Source of the DNA: Paractinoplanes polyasparticus | GTDB taxonomy: Bacteria; Actinomycetota; Actinomycetes; Mycobacteriales; Micromonosporaceae | Assembly: GCF_019710575.1 (NCBI RefSeq) | Contig: NZ_JAHWFK010000030.1 | Location: forward strand, 124,001 to 188,000 | DNA: 64,000 bases | Direction: 5' to 3' | Part shown: in pieces, positions 52,070-60,107 of the stretch | Position numbering within the stretch: the stretch's first letter is position 1 | Layout: the number at the start of each line of letters is the position of its first letter | Notes under the pieces: generated by a model | Database searches by the model: none | What the model was told of the DNA's origin: nothing | Seen by the model: the letters and a program-made list of their open reading frames with translations, nothing else | Program-made: the position numbers and the translations under genes

Positions 52070-53778
52070 ATCTCCCCGTCGCCGACCAGCGCCAAGTCGG
52101 CCGGGCCGCGCTGCGCCTGGTCAAGGCCGACCGCCGCTCGGTCGCCGTGATGATGACGCTCAACGGCCTGGCCGCGCTGGCCGCCCTGGGCGGGCCGTGG
52201 CTGCTCGGCCGGATCATCGACGAGGTCGCCACCGGCGGCGGGGCCGAGGCGGTCGACAAGCTGGCGGCCGGCGTGCTGGCCTGCGCGGTCGTGCAGACGC
52301 TGCTGTCCCGGCAGTCGCTGTCGATCGCCTACCGCTTCGGCGAGCGCACCGCCGCCCGCATCCGCGAGAACTTCCTGCGCCGCGCGCTCGCCCTGCCCGC
52401 GGCGGTGATCGAACGGGTGCCGGCCGGCGACCTGGCCGCCCGCGGCACCACCGACGTCGACGCGGTGGCCAACACGCTGCGCGACATCCTGCCCAACATC
52501 TTCATCGGCGTCGTCCAGATCGTCTTCATCATCATCGCCGTGCTGGTGCTCGACCCGCTGCTCGGCATCGTCGGTGTGCTCGGCCTGTCCGGCATCTGGT
52601 TCTCGACGCGGTGGTACCTGCGCCGGGCCCGCTCGGCCTACCTGACCGAGGGCGAGGCCAACTCCCGGCTCGCCGACGAACTGGCCGCGACCACCGCGGG
52701 CGCCCGCACGATCGAGGCCTTCGACCTGTCCGGCCGCCGCCTCGAGGTCGGCCGCGAGGTGATCGCCGAGACCCGGCGTACCCGCCTGGGCACCTTGCGA
52801 CTGCGCAGCGTCTTCTTCCCGTCGGTCGAGATCTCGTACGCGGTGCCGAGCGTGCTGGTGCTGTTGCTCGGCGGCTGGCTGTTCTTCGAGGGCCGCGTCA
52901 CCCTGGGCACGGTGAGCGCCGCGGTGCTCTACCTGCGGCAGCTGGTCGGCCCGCTCGACATGATCCTGATCTGGATCGAGTCGTTGCAGAGCAGCAGCGC
53001 GTCGTTCGCCCGCATCGAGGGCCTGGCCGCGGTCCCGGCCGCGCCCCCGTCGGCGACGACCCTGCCGACCGACGACCGCATCGAGATAACCGGCGTCCGG
53101 TACGCGTACGACCAGGGCCCCGACGTGCTGCACGACGTGAACCTGACCGTGCGCCCGGGGGAGCGGCTGGCGATCGTCGGCCTCTCCGGCGCCGGCAAGT
53201 CGACACTGGGCCGCCTGATCGCCGGCGTCGACCGCCCCGGCTCGGGCTCGCTCACGGTGGGCGGCGTGCCGGTCGCCGACCTGCCACCGGACGTGCTGCG
53301 CCGCCAGGTCGTCCTGGTGACGCAGGAACACCACGTCTTCCGCGAGTCCCTGCGCGACAACCTGATGATCGCCGCCCCCGACGACGACCTGCGCCGCGCC
53401 CTGAAAATGGTCGGCGCCGACTGGGCCGACGACCTCGACCGCGACCTCGGCGAGCAGCCCCCCGACGGCGCCCAGGCCCAACAGCTGGCCCTGGCCCGGG
53501 TCGTGCTGGCCGACCCCCACACGGTCATCCTCGACGAGGCCACGGCCCTGCTCGACCCCACCGCGGCCCGCACCGCCGAACGCGCCCTGGCCGCGGTCCT
53601 GCACGAACGCACGGTCATCGCCATCGCCCACCGCCTGCAGACAGCCCACGACGCCGACCGCGTGGTGGTCATGGAGGACGGCCGCATCATCGAGGTCGGC
53701 ACCCACGACGAACTGGTAGCAGCGGAAGGCCCGTACGCCGCCCTGTGGCACTCCTGGCACAGCAACCAGAACTCATGA
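52066..53778 (+). CDS. ABC exporter half-transporter with intact Walker motifs
   Basis: Partner of the preceding gene, 570 residues: six TM helices (about residues 25-310) and an NBD with canonical Walker A GLSGAGKST (Lys378), Walker B VILDEATALLD (Asp490, catalytic Glu491) and switch His522 in AIAHRLQ. Its signature is degenerate: PDGAQAQQ at 466-473 instead of LSGGQ. This is complementary to the first chain, so one composite site (Walker of chain 2, signature of chain 1) is catalytic and the other is dead. Starts at GTG 52066, overlapping the previous stop. The neighbouring TetR gene may regulate it. Confidence 0.95.
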   Translation: MNLPVADQRQVGRAALRLVKADRRSVAVMMTLNGLAALAALGGPWLLGRIIDEVATGGGAEAVDKLAAGVLACAVVQTLLSRQSLSIAYRFGERTAARIRENFLRRALALPAAVIERVPAGDLAARGTTDVDAVANTLRDILPNIFIGVVQIVFIIIAVLVLDPLLGIVGVLGLSGIWFSTRWYLRRARSAYLTEGEANSRLADELAATTAGARTIEAFDLSGRRLEVGREVIAETRRTRLGTLRLRSVFFPSVEISYAVPSVLVLLLGGWLFFEGRVTLGTVSAAVLYLRQLVGPLDMILIWIESLQSSSASFARIEGLAAVPAAPPSATTLPTDDRIEITGVRYAYDQGPDVLHDVNLTVRPGERLAIVGLSGAGKSTLGRLIAGVDRPGSGSLTVGGVPVADLPPDVLRRQVVLVTQEHHVFRESLRDNLMIAAPDDDLRRALKMVGADWADDLDRDLGEQPPDGAQAQQLALARVVLADPHTVILDEATALLDPTAARTAERALAAVLHERTVIAIAHRLQTAHDADRVVVMEDGRIIEVGTHDELVAAEGPYAALWHSWHSNQNS

Positions 53779-53808
53779 CGGCGCCGGCCGGTCCCCTTCC
53801 GGTGATTC

Positions 53809-54378
53809 TCACCTCGTGCGGAACACGCCGTCCAAGGCGAGGTCGATCGTGCGGCCGGCGGCGGCCTGGGCGTTGAGCTCGCCGTCGAGGGTTCCTTCCA
53901 GCACACCCTCGACCATGGTGAAGATCAGGATCAGGTCGCCGGGTTCCAGGTCGCGGCGTACGTGGCCGTGCTCCTGAGCCCGTCGCAACGGCTCGGCCAG
54001 CAGGGCGACGATCCGGCGCAGGTAGCGGCCCTGCACCGCCGGTTCCAGGCGACGGGCCAGGTGCACCAGCGGGCGCATCGTCACCTGCGCGCGCAGTACG
54101 GCGTCGAGCATCGGGCGGAAGGCGGCGGGCTGCTGTCCGGCGGCGGCCACGCAAGCTTCGAGGCGTTCGACCTGGTGGGCGATGACGGCTGCGGTCATGG
54201 CGTACCGGTCGGGGAAGTGCCGGTAGAGGGTGGCCTGCCCAACTCCGGCCTTGCGGGCGATCTCCGGCATGCCCACGGCGTCGCGGCCGCTGGTCATCAG
54301 GTCGCAAGCGGCCAGCACGATCGCTTCCCGGTTGCGCTGCGCGTCCCGTCGGCGCGGCGCCTGCACCCCGTACAGCAT
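53809..54378 (-). CDS. TetR family regulator
   Basis: 189-residue repressor with helix-turn-helix VGMPEIARKAGVGQATLYRHF at about residues 35-55 and a C-terminal domain with VHLARRLEPAVQGRYLRRI typical of the SCO-type TetR_C group. It converges on the ABC exporter operon (30 bp between stops) and is divergent from the secreted hydrolase gene 264 bp away. ATG 54378 is the start. Regulation of the exporter is plausible because drug-exporter operons often carry a TetR gene, but the operator is not adjacent to the exporter promoter. Confidence 0.92.
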   Translation of the reverse strand: MLYGVQAPRRRDAQRNREAIVLAACDLMTSGRDAVGMPEIARKAGVGQATLYRHFPDRYAMTAAVIAHQVERLEACVAAAGQQPAAFRPMLDAVLRAQVTMRPLVHLARRLEPAVQGRYLRRIVALLAEPLRRAQEHGHVRRDLEPGDLILIFTMVEGVLEGTLDGELNAQAAAGRTIDLALDGVFRTR

Positions 54379-54462
54379 GGCCCGCCTCCCTCCGCCGCAC
54401 GGCCTTGCCTTGCCCGGCCGTAGCTGAGCGCGATGCCGTGGCCTGCGTATTCACGCCTCGAA

Positions 54463-54493
54463 GTGACCTACGTTACTGGCTGGTAGCGATAAT
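54463..54493 (+). promoter_or_regulatory. possible promoter upstream of CocE-type gene
   Basis: GTGACC (54463-54468) and GATAAT (54488-54493) resemble -35 and -10 boxes with a 19-nt spacer, in the region between the TetR gene and the hydrolase. The arms CTAC/GTAG around GTTACTGGCTG could also form a small operator. Weak evidence. Confidence 0.25.
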
Positions 54494-54642
54494 GTCATGA
54501 AGTTCAATTTCTCGGAACCGGCTCCTACGCTGCCGAAACCGGAGCGCTCCAGCCCCTCCCATACGCGACCCCGAACCGCACGGACGTGCCACCGCGTCCG
54601 CCGGCTCGGGCTCGTCGTCCTTGCTCTGCCCGAGGAGTGCGC

Positions 54643-56265
54643 ATGGAGCACCGCCGCAAGATCCTGCTCAGCGTCGCTCTGACCGCCGGCCTCGTCCTCT
54701 CCGGCGCCGTACCCACCCCAGCCGCCGGATCCCTCTCATCGCGGCCCGCCCAGTACGAGACGTCTCGTCTCGCGGCTGCCTCCGAAGCATCTCGTGCGGC
54801 CGTCGCCACAACCGGGTTCACATTCGTGGACATCGCTGGGGCGGGCGTGGTGCTCAAGGCCAACGTCATCGCTCCGGCCGCCGCCGGGCGCTATCCCGCC
54901 GTCATTCTGCCGGCGAGTTGGGGGCTCAACGACCTCGAGTATCTGGCGCAGGCCCGGAAGCTGGCCGAGGGCGGCTACGTCGTCGTCTCGTACACGCCGC
55001 GCGGTTGGTGGGCCTCCGGCGGTGAGATCGACACGGCCGGGCCGAAGGACATGGCAGACCTGTCCAAGGTGATCGACTGGACGCTGGCCGGCACGGCCGC
55101 CGATCCGGCCCGCATCGGGGCGGCCGGGATCTCGTACGGCGCCGGTCTCAGCCTTCTCGGCGCGGCGTTCGACAAGCGGATCCGCGTCGTGGCCATGATG
55201 AGCGGCTGGACCGACCTGGTGTATTCGCTCTACAGCGACCGGACCCGTCACCGCCAGTCGGCCGGCCTGCTCGAACTGGCGGCCGCCCTGCTCGGCAACT
55301 CCGGCCCCGAACTCAGCGGCAAGCTGGCCGACTTCAAGGCCAACCGCGACGTGGCCGACGTGATGGCGTGGGCGCGTGTGCGCTCGCCCGCCACGTACCT
55401 GCCCCAGATCAACGCGAACGGCCCGGCCGTGCTGATCGCGAACGCCTGGGGCGACTCGTTCTTCCCGCCCAACCAGGTGGTCGACTTCTATCGCGGGCTC
55501 ACCGGCCCCAAGCGGCTGGAGCTCCGCCCCGGCGACCACGCGATCGCCGAGCTGGGCGGCATCTTCGGCTTCGAGAACGACGTCTGGTCCGGCGTACGGG
55601 ACTGGTTCGACCAGTACCTGGCCGGCAGCCCCGCTGAGGCCCGCCCGCCCGTGCTGATCCGCCCCGACAACGCCGGCACGGAGTCGTACGCCGACTGGTC
55701 GGCCCTGAGCGCCTCGACCACCCGTTACGGACTCGGCCGCATCCGCACCCTGGACGGCACCGGCCTGCTGGGCGGGGCGCCCACCACGGGCTGGACCAAG
55801 AACGTGTTCACCGACCTGGACACCACCGCCAACGGCGGCGTGGTGCTGCTGACCAACGGGGTGGCCGCCTTCACCAACCAGCGCCCGTCGGTCTGGCTCC
55901 CCACGGTCAGCCGCACCCGGGCCGGCGTCTGGGCCGCCGCCCGTCCCGGCACACCGCTCAAGATCCGGGGAATTCCCCGCGTACACCTGAATCTGGCCGG
56001 AAGCCCCGCCGCGGGTTCCCTGGTCGCCTACCTCTACGACCTGGACACCCTGGGCACCGCCCGGCTGATCACCCACGCCCCGGTCACGTGGACCGGCGCG
56101 GGCGACGTGGACGTGGCCCTCTCGGCGGCCGCCTACGACGTCCCCGCCGGCCACGCGCTGACCCTGGTCGTCGACACGGTGGACCCGCTCTACTACGACT
56201 CCAACGACCCGGGTCGGAGCATCACCATCGGAGGCGGCTCGTACCTCGACCTACCCACCCGCTGA
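54643..56265 (+). CDS. secreted CocE/X-Pro dipeptidyl-peptidase-type hydrolase
   Basis: Exported serine hydrolase of the S15/CocE family, 540 residues. A signal peptide (KILLSVALTAGLVLSGAV, cleavage near AAG at about residue 29) precedes an alpha/beta-hydrolase domain with nucleophile Ser in AAGISYGAGL, acid in NAWGDSFFPPNQ and His in PGDHAIAELGG, then the C-terminal jelly-roll domain typical of CocE/NonD enzymes. Substrates range from acyl esters to dipeptides and are not predictable. ATG 54643 follows GAGGAG. A short hairpin terminator follows the stop. Confidence 0.9.
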   Translation: MEHRRKILLSVALTAGLVLSGAVPTPAAGSLSSRPAQYETSRLAAASEASRAAVATTGFTFVDIAGAGVVLKANVIAPAAAGRYPAVILPASWGLNDLEYLAQARKLAEGGYVVVSYTPRGWWASGGEIDTAGPKDMADLSKVIDWTLAGTAADPARIGAAGISYGAGLSLLGAAFDKRIRVVAMMSGWTDLVYSLYSDRTRHRQSAGLLELAAALLGNSGPELSGKLADFKANRDVADVMAWARVRSPATYLPQINANGPAVLIANAWGDSFFPPNQVVDFYRGLTGPKRLELRPGDHAIAELGGIFGFENDVWSGVRDWFDQYLAGSPAEARPPVLIRPDNAGTESYADWSALSASTTRYGLGRIRTLDGTGLLGGAPTTGWTKNVFTDLDTTANGGVVLLTNGVAAFTNQRPSVWLPTVSRTRAGVWAAARPGTPLKIRGIPRVHLNLAGSPAAGSLVAYLYDLDTLGTARLITHAPVTWTGAGDVDVALSAAAYDVPAGHALTLVVDTVDPLYYDSNDPGRSITIGGGSYLDLPTR

Positions 56266-56282
56266 CCGCCCTTCAAGGGCGG
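56266..56282. terminator. short terminator hairpin
   Basis: CCGCCCTT-C-AAGGGCGG is a perfect 8-bp stem starting right after the hydrolase stop and ending 6 bp before the stop of the leftward repeat-protein gene. The single-base loop is tight, so the end pairs likely open. It is well placed to serve both genes. Confidence 0.6.
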
Positions 56283-56288
56283 GACGAC

Positions 56289-56573
56289 TCAGCGCTTGCG
56301 CTTCCGGAGGTTGGCTTGCACGCGCTTGAGGTCTTCGGGCGGCGCCGACAGGATTCCCCAGCGGGACCGCCAGGCCATGACCGAGCCGATCGAGACGGCC
56401 GACATGATCGACCCGATCGACAGCCACGACCCGATCGACAGGATCGACAGATTGGATCCGACCGACCCGATGGAGAGCGACGACCCGACGGACCCGATCG
56501 ACAGCACGGATCCTTTGGAGTAGATGCTCAGCACGGAATCCTCGGACTTGTACGACAGGATCGAGCCCTTCAT
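56289..56573 (-). CDS. Ser/Ile/Gly heptad-like repeat protein
   Basis: 94-residue protein made almost entirely of the recurring unit SxLSIGSxGS (for example SVLSIYSKGS, SVLSIGSVGS, NLSILSIGSW, SVLSIGS-type variants) at residues 4-66, ending in a basic tail (LKRVQANLRKRKR). The regular alternation of small polar and hydrophobic residues every 5-7 positions suggests a beta-solenoid or an aggregating sheet. No signal peptide or TM prediction can be made by eye with confidence. I recall similar repeat proteins in actinomycetes, all of unknown role. ATG 56573 is the start. It lies 48 bp after the acetyltransferase gene on the same strand. Confidence 0.72.
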   Translation of the reverse strand: MKGSILSYKSEDSVLSIYSKGSVLSIGSVGSSLSIGSVGSNLSILSIGSWLSIGSIMSAVSIGSVMAWRSRWGILSAPPEDLKRVQANLRKRKR

Positions 56574-56621
56574 CCCGTGATTATCACCCGCCCGCCACTA
56601 CCTCGTGTGCCCCCCGAACGC

Positions 56622-57803
56622 TCAGAAGTCGGCGCAGATGTAGGGCATCTGGCGCGGGAACATGCCGCTGAGTGTGGTCACCGCGGCGCCGTCGACCTGA
56701 CCCAGCCCGCGGATCACAACCTCGACGGGATCGAGTACGCCGTACAGCAGAGCGCTGAAGCCGCCCACCGTGAGAGTCGCCGCCGGGGCGGCCGCGCCCT
56801 TGGACACGGTGAGCCGGCCACCCTCCCCGGTCAGCCGCCACAGGCCGCTTACCAGCGGGTCGTCAGCGATCTCGACGGTGATGTCGCCGTCGCCGGCGGC
56901 CGTGCCGGTCAGGGCCGGCATGTCGAGAACGCGCACCATCGCGCCGCCGTGCCGGGGCTGGTCGACCTTGGCCTCGGTGGTGACGGTGAAGTCGGTGCCC
57001 CACAGCTCGGGCACCTCGTCGCTGCTGACCCGGACGTGCACGCGCGCCACCTGGTCGACGTGACGCCCGAAGAACTGGAGCAGCAGCGCCCGCCCCATCG
57101 GCCCGGTGGTCAGCAGGTCGGAAGCGTACAGATCACCGCCGTACGCACCAATGCGGTAGTCCACCACGCCGACCACCTCGCCGCCGGAGCGGGCGACCGC
57201 AACCCAGCGCTTGTCCTCCCGGAATCCGGCGGTGCGAGTCTCGTCGTACACCGCGAACCCGTGCCGCTCGCCCAGCAGACGCTGCTGGAGAGCCTGCCAG
57301 GCAGCGAAGCCGTCACGCATGGACAACAGCTCGACCTCACCCGGCAACTCGGCCCGCGTCAGGTGCGACAGCCCGTCGGGCGCAAACGTCGCAATGCGGT
57401 GGCGCGGAGTGCCGACGTAGCCGAACCGGGCATAGAAGCTCGGCCGGAACGGATAAAGCGCGCTGACCACGGCCCCCTCGTCACGGGCCCGGCGCAGCAG
57501 CCGCTCGAGCACACCCCGCACGAGCCCACGCCGCCGCGCGGAAGGATGCGACGCCACCGACGCCACCCCCGCCATGTCGAGCACCCGCCCACGCACGTTC
57601 TGCCGCATCCGCAACGAGGCCGCGCAGGCCAGCGTCTCGCCACCCTCTTCGGCGATCAGGTTGATAGCAGTTTGGAAGTACGCCATGCGCCGCTCGTAGG
57701 CAGCCTCATCGTCCGCCGGCCAGGGCGAGGGCATGAACGCGTAGGACTGGAGGGGAAACATCGTCGCCGTACGCTCAGCCGCGCTGATCTCTCGGAACTC
57801 CAT
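56622..57803 (-). CDS. Eis-like GNAT N-acetyltransferase
   Basis: Multi-acetylating acyltransferase of the Eis family, 393 residues. It has an N-terminal GNAT domain with the acetyl-CoA pyrophosphate loop (HPSARRRGLVRG near residue 85), a second GNAT-like domain (VVDYRIGAYGGDLYASDLL) and a sterol-carrier-like C-terminal region (LTVGGFSALLYGVLDP). The chain ends in ...CADF; Eis uses its C-terminal carboxylate as base, so an aromatic C-terminus is diagnostic. Mycobacterial Eis acetylates aminoglycosides and host proteins; here resistance or metabolite modification is possible. The ATG at 57803 starts it; the antisense extension to 58022 covers tRNA-Gly and is not coding. Confidence 0.9.
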   Translation of the reverse strand: MEFREISAAERTATMFPLQSYAFMPSPWPADDEAAYERRMAYFQTAINLIAEEGGETLACAASLRMRQNVRGRVLDMAGVASVASHPSARRRGLVRGVLERLLRRARDEGAVVSALYPFRPSFYARFGYVGTPRHRIATFAPDGLSHLTRAELPGEVELLSMRDGFAAWQALQQRLLGERHGFAVYDETRTAGFREDKRWVAVARSGGEVVGVVDYRIGAYGGDLYASDLLTTGPMGRALLLQFFGRHVDQVARVHVRVSSDEVPELWGTDFTVTTEAKVDQPRHGGAMVRVLDMPALTGTAAGDGDITVEIADDPLVSGLWRLTGEGGRLTVSKGAAAPAATLTVGGFSALLYGVLDPVEVVIRGLGQVDGAAVTTLSGMFPRQMPYICADF

Positions 57804-57854
57804 GGACTCATCCAACACCGCGGAGGCTCGTGGCCGCCCGCCCGATTTCCAACC

Positions 57855-57863
57855 TGTGGATAA
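57855..57863 (-). promoter_or_regulatory. DnaA-box sequence TTATCCACA
   Basis: Third exact copy of the DnaA-box consensus, in the region between the acetyltransferase start and the tRNA promoter, about 50 bp upstream of the acetyltransferase start. Confidence 0.45.
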
Positions 57864-57914
57864 CCCGGAACGCCCAGGTGAACCCGACTGCGCGACGCGC
57901 CGGGGGACCCCGGT

Positions 57915-57944
57915 TTGGCAAGGCGCCAGGTGACCGGCTAATGT
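57915..57944 (+). promoter_or_regulatory. promoter of the tRNA cluster
   Basis: TTGGCA (57915-57920) and TAATGT (57939-57944) are separated by 18 nt and lie 48 nt before tRNA-Gly, an arrangement fitting a housekeeping sigma-factor promoter for stable RNA. Confidence 0.5.
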
Positions 57945-57992
57945 TTCTTCCGTCGCCAGGCAAGCCGGAACGCCGGTCAGGTCGAACGACAT

Positions 57993-58065
57993 GCGGACGT
58001 AGCGCAGCTGGTAGCGCATCACCTTGCCAAGGTGAGGGTCGCGGGTTCGAATCCCGTCGTCCGCT
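57993..58065 (+). tRNA. tRNA-Gly (anticodon GCC)
   Basis: A 73-nt cloverleaf: acceptor stem GCGGACG/CGTCCGC, D arm with AGCGCAGCTGGTAGC, anticodon loop TTGCCAA with GCC at 58026-58028, T arm GGGTTCGAATCCC and discriminator T. First of three tRNA genes in tandem. CCA is not encoded. Confidence 0.95.
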
Positions 58066-58099
58066 CGGAGAGGCCTTCACAGTCGTGCTGGGCCGGCTC

Positions 58100-58170
58100 G
58101 GTGGAGTGGCCGAGAGGCGAGGCAACGGCCTGCAAAGCCGTCTACACGGGTTCAAATCCCGTCTCCACCT
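58100..58170 (+). tRNA. tRNA-Cys (anticodon GCA)
   Basis: A 71-nt cloverleaf: acceptor GGTGGAG/CTCCACC, anticodon stem ACGGC/GCCGT with loop CTGCAAA and anticodon GCA at 58132-58134, T arm CGGGTTCAAATCCCG, discriminator T. It follows tRNA-Gly after 34 nt. Confidence 0.95.
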
Positions 58171-58192
58171 CGCAAGAGGTTGCAAGTCCTGA

Positions 58193-58264
58193 GGGCGATT
58201 GGCGCAGCGGGAGCGCGCTTCCTTGACACGGAAGAGGTCACTGGTTCGATCCCAGTATCGCCCA
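58193..58264 (+). tRNA. tRNA-Val (anticodon GAC)
   Basis: A 72-nt cloverleaf: acceptor GGGCGAT/ATCGCCC, anticodon stem CTTCC/GGAAG with loop TTGACAC and anticodon GAC at 58225-58227, T arm CTGGTTCGATCCCAG, discriminator A. Last of the Gly-Cys-Val cluster, an order common in actinobacteria; a strong terminator follows. Confidence 0.95.
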
Positions 58265-58272
58265 CGAGATGC

Positions 58273-58345
58273 AGGGGCCGTGTGTTCGCGGAAAGCGCGA
58301 ACCGCGGCCTCTCGTCATGTCTGCTCAGGGGGCCGAGCCCCCTGA
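58273..58345 (+). terminator. double hairpin terminator after tRNA cluster
   Basis: Two stems follow tRNA-Val. The first pairs AGGGGCCG with CGGCCTCT and TTCGCG with CGCGAA (58273-58312). The second is TCAGGGGGC-CGA-GCCCCCTGA, a perfect 9-bp stem with a 3-nt loop (58325-58345), followed by an A/C stretch rather than a T-run. Together they should end the stable-RNA transcript. Confidence 0.7.
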
Positions 58346-58892
58346 AACCCCACGGTGCGATGGTCACGCTGCGCGGTCCGGTGCCGGCGTGCGAACCGGA
58401 GTTTCGAGCTGGTATCGCGTCGGGTGACTAACTGGGTGACTACCGTCGGTTGGCCGTGTGGGCCCGGCGGCTTGGTCGTTGCCGGGTGGAAGCCGCGAAA
58501 GTAGCCGAGATTCTCCACCGCGGCCGGCCCGCGGCCTCGTGTACGTCCGCAACCACCGGCTTACCCGTCAGCACGGCCGACGCGGTGTCGATGGCGACCC
58601 CAGGCTGGCGAGCGACATCCGCCAGACGCGGACCGGCCCGTTCGGCATTCCGCTTGGTCGCCCGGTGCCCACACACCACGACCACGCCCCGAGGGCTGGG
58701 CCGCGCCGTCGTCGAGGCTTGCGCACAGCCCACACCCGATCGATGCAACGACACAATTAAGTGCGAGCCGGTGAGTGCACTCCCGCGCCCGCCGACCCCC
58801 AGGCGTGCGCACCAGGTCAGAACATGTTGAGAGCAGAGCCGGCGGGTCCGGGACTCAGCCCGGTGCCGGCTGAGGTTGGCGGACACCGCAGC
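58346..58892. other. non-coding stretch downstream of tRNAs
   Basis: Apart from a possible LacI-family remnant on the bottom strand at 58440-58652, I see no gene here. The open frames on both strands have no family signature, Shine-Dalgarno site or fitting start. No copy of a tRNA 3-prime end, integrase or transposase reading was found, so an integrated element cannot be claimed. Confidence 0.5.
58440..58652 (-). pseudogene. possible LacI-family regulator remnant
   Basis: The bottom-strand reading contains RLADVARQPGVAIDTASAVLTGKPV, close to the LacI helix-turn-helix pattern (xLADVARxAGVSxxTxSRVLNGxP), then EAAGRPRWRISATFAAST, which recalls the following LacI hinge region with a deletion. 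The frame ends at 58440 after only about 70 residues, and no ligand domain is encoded. Replacement of key serines and the missing domain indicate decay. The match may be coincidental in part. Confidence 0.35.
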
Positions 58893-60107
58893 TCAGGGCC
58901 GGAATTCAGGCAGGGCGAGGGCCGAATGGGCCGGTCGGCCCCCCGATCGAGGTATGGAGCCGAGGTTTCGTAGCCGGTTGTTGCGCTGCTCCAATTCCAG
59001 GGCCGTGGTCGGGAAGAGGGTGGCGCTGCCCTTTCCGGCCAGCCCTTGATTCACGCTCACGAACTCACGCGTGTCGCGTTCGTAGGCGTCGAAGCCGGCG
59101 GCGTGGTCCCGGTCGGCCAGCGAACCGGCGAGCATGTACGCGCCGACCAGCGCAAGGCTGGTGCCCTGTCCGGTGAGGAACGACGGCGCGTACGCGGCAT
59201 CGCCCACCAGCGCGACCCGGCCGCTGGACCACCGGGGCAGGTGGATCTGGCTGACCGCGTCGAAGAAGACGTCGTTGGCGTCGCGCATGGCGGCCAGCAT
59301 TCCGGGGACCTCCCATCCCGCGCCGGCGAAGACCGAAGCGATCAAGTCGCGTTGGGCCTGTGGGTTCGAGAAGACGTCGTACGGCAGGTCCGGCTGTGCG
59401 AAGTTCAGGAAGGCGTGCACGTCATCGTCGTCTCCGGTGGCGTACAGCGCCGCGGCCCGGCCCGGGCTGTTCCACATGACCGTTTCTCGGGAAAGCTGGA
59501 ACGTGTTTCGCATGCTGAAGACAGCGAAGCAGTAACCCAGGTAGCGGTGGAATCCCTGTTCGGGGCCGAGAATCAGCTCCCGGGTCCGCGAGTGCACGCC
59601 GTCTGCGCCGAGCACCATGTCGAACGCCCGCGGGCCGCCTCGGCGAAACGTGACGTCGACCTCGGGGCCGGACTGGTCGAGGGTGTCGATGGAGTCGTCG
59701 AACAGGAACTCCACATCGTCACGCACCGCGGCGAAGAGCACGTCGGTGAGGTCCCCGCGCCGTACCTCCAGGTCTTGTCCCTCGAAACCGCCGGTGACGG
59801 CATGCGGGTGGAGAGACACGACCTCGCTGCCGTCCTCGTCGAGGAAGGTCAACTGGCGCAGGTCGATGTGCGCCTCTCGTAGACGCGGAAGGATGCCCAT
59901 CCGCTGGACCACCTCGAGCGCCGTGCCACGAACGTCGATGGGGTACCCGCCGCTACGGATCGTGCTCGCCTTCTCCACCACCGTGACCGCGTATCCGTAC
60001 CGGTTCAGCCAGAAGGCGAGGGCGGGGCCCGCAACACTGGCGCCCGATATCAGAACCCTGCGCCCGGACGGGACACGGACACGAGGCGTCGAGTCAGCGC
60101 GACTCAT
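58893..60107 (-). CDS. FAD-dependent monooxygenase (PHBH/TetX type)
   Basis: Class A flavin monooxygenase, 404 residues, that would hydroxylate an aromatic or polycyclic substrate with NAD(P)H and O2. The FAD dinucleotide motif is SGASVAGPALAFWLNRYG near residues 20-38, the DG motif GADGVHSRTR near 175 and the GD motif VALVGDAAYAPS near 290. ATG 60107 overlaps the MFS transporter stop by 14 bp, so it is the last gene of a coupled four-gene leftward operon. The operon context suggests modification and export of a small molecule; tetracycline-type resistance cannot be inferred from sequence alone. Confidence 0.92.
   Translation of the reverse strand: MSRADSTPRVRVPSGRRVLISGASVAGPALAFWLNRYGYAVTVVEKASTIRSGGYPIDVRGTALEVVQRMGILPRLREAHIDLRQLTFLDEDGSEVVSLHPHAVTGGFEGQDLEVRRGDLTDVLFAAVRDDVEFLFDDSIDTLDQSGPEVDVTFRRGGPRAFDMVLGADGVHSRTRELILGPEQGFHRYLGYCFAVFSMRNTFQLSRETVMWNSPGRAAALYATGDDDDVHAFLNFAQPDLPYDVFSNPQAQRDLIASVFAGAGWEVPGMLAAMRDANDVFFDAVSQIHLPRWSSGRVALVGDAAYAPSFLTGQGTSLALVGAYMLAGSLADRDHAAGFDAYERDTREFVSVNQGLAGKGSATLFPTTALELEQRNNRLRNLGSIPRSGGRPAHSALALPEFRP

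Noticed and set aside
57993-58264. Attachment site of an integrated element at the tRNA genes
   Set aside because: No integrase, excisionase or repeated tRNA 3-prime end was found in the window.
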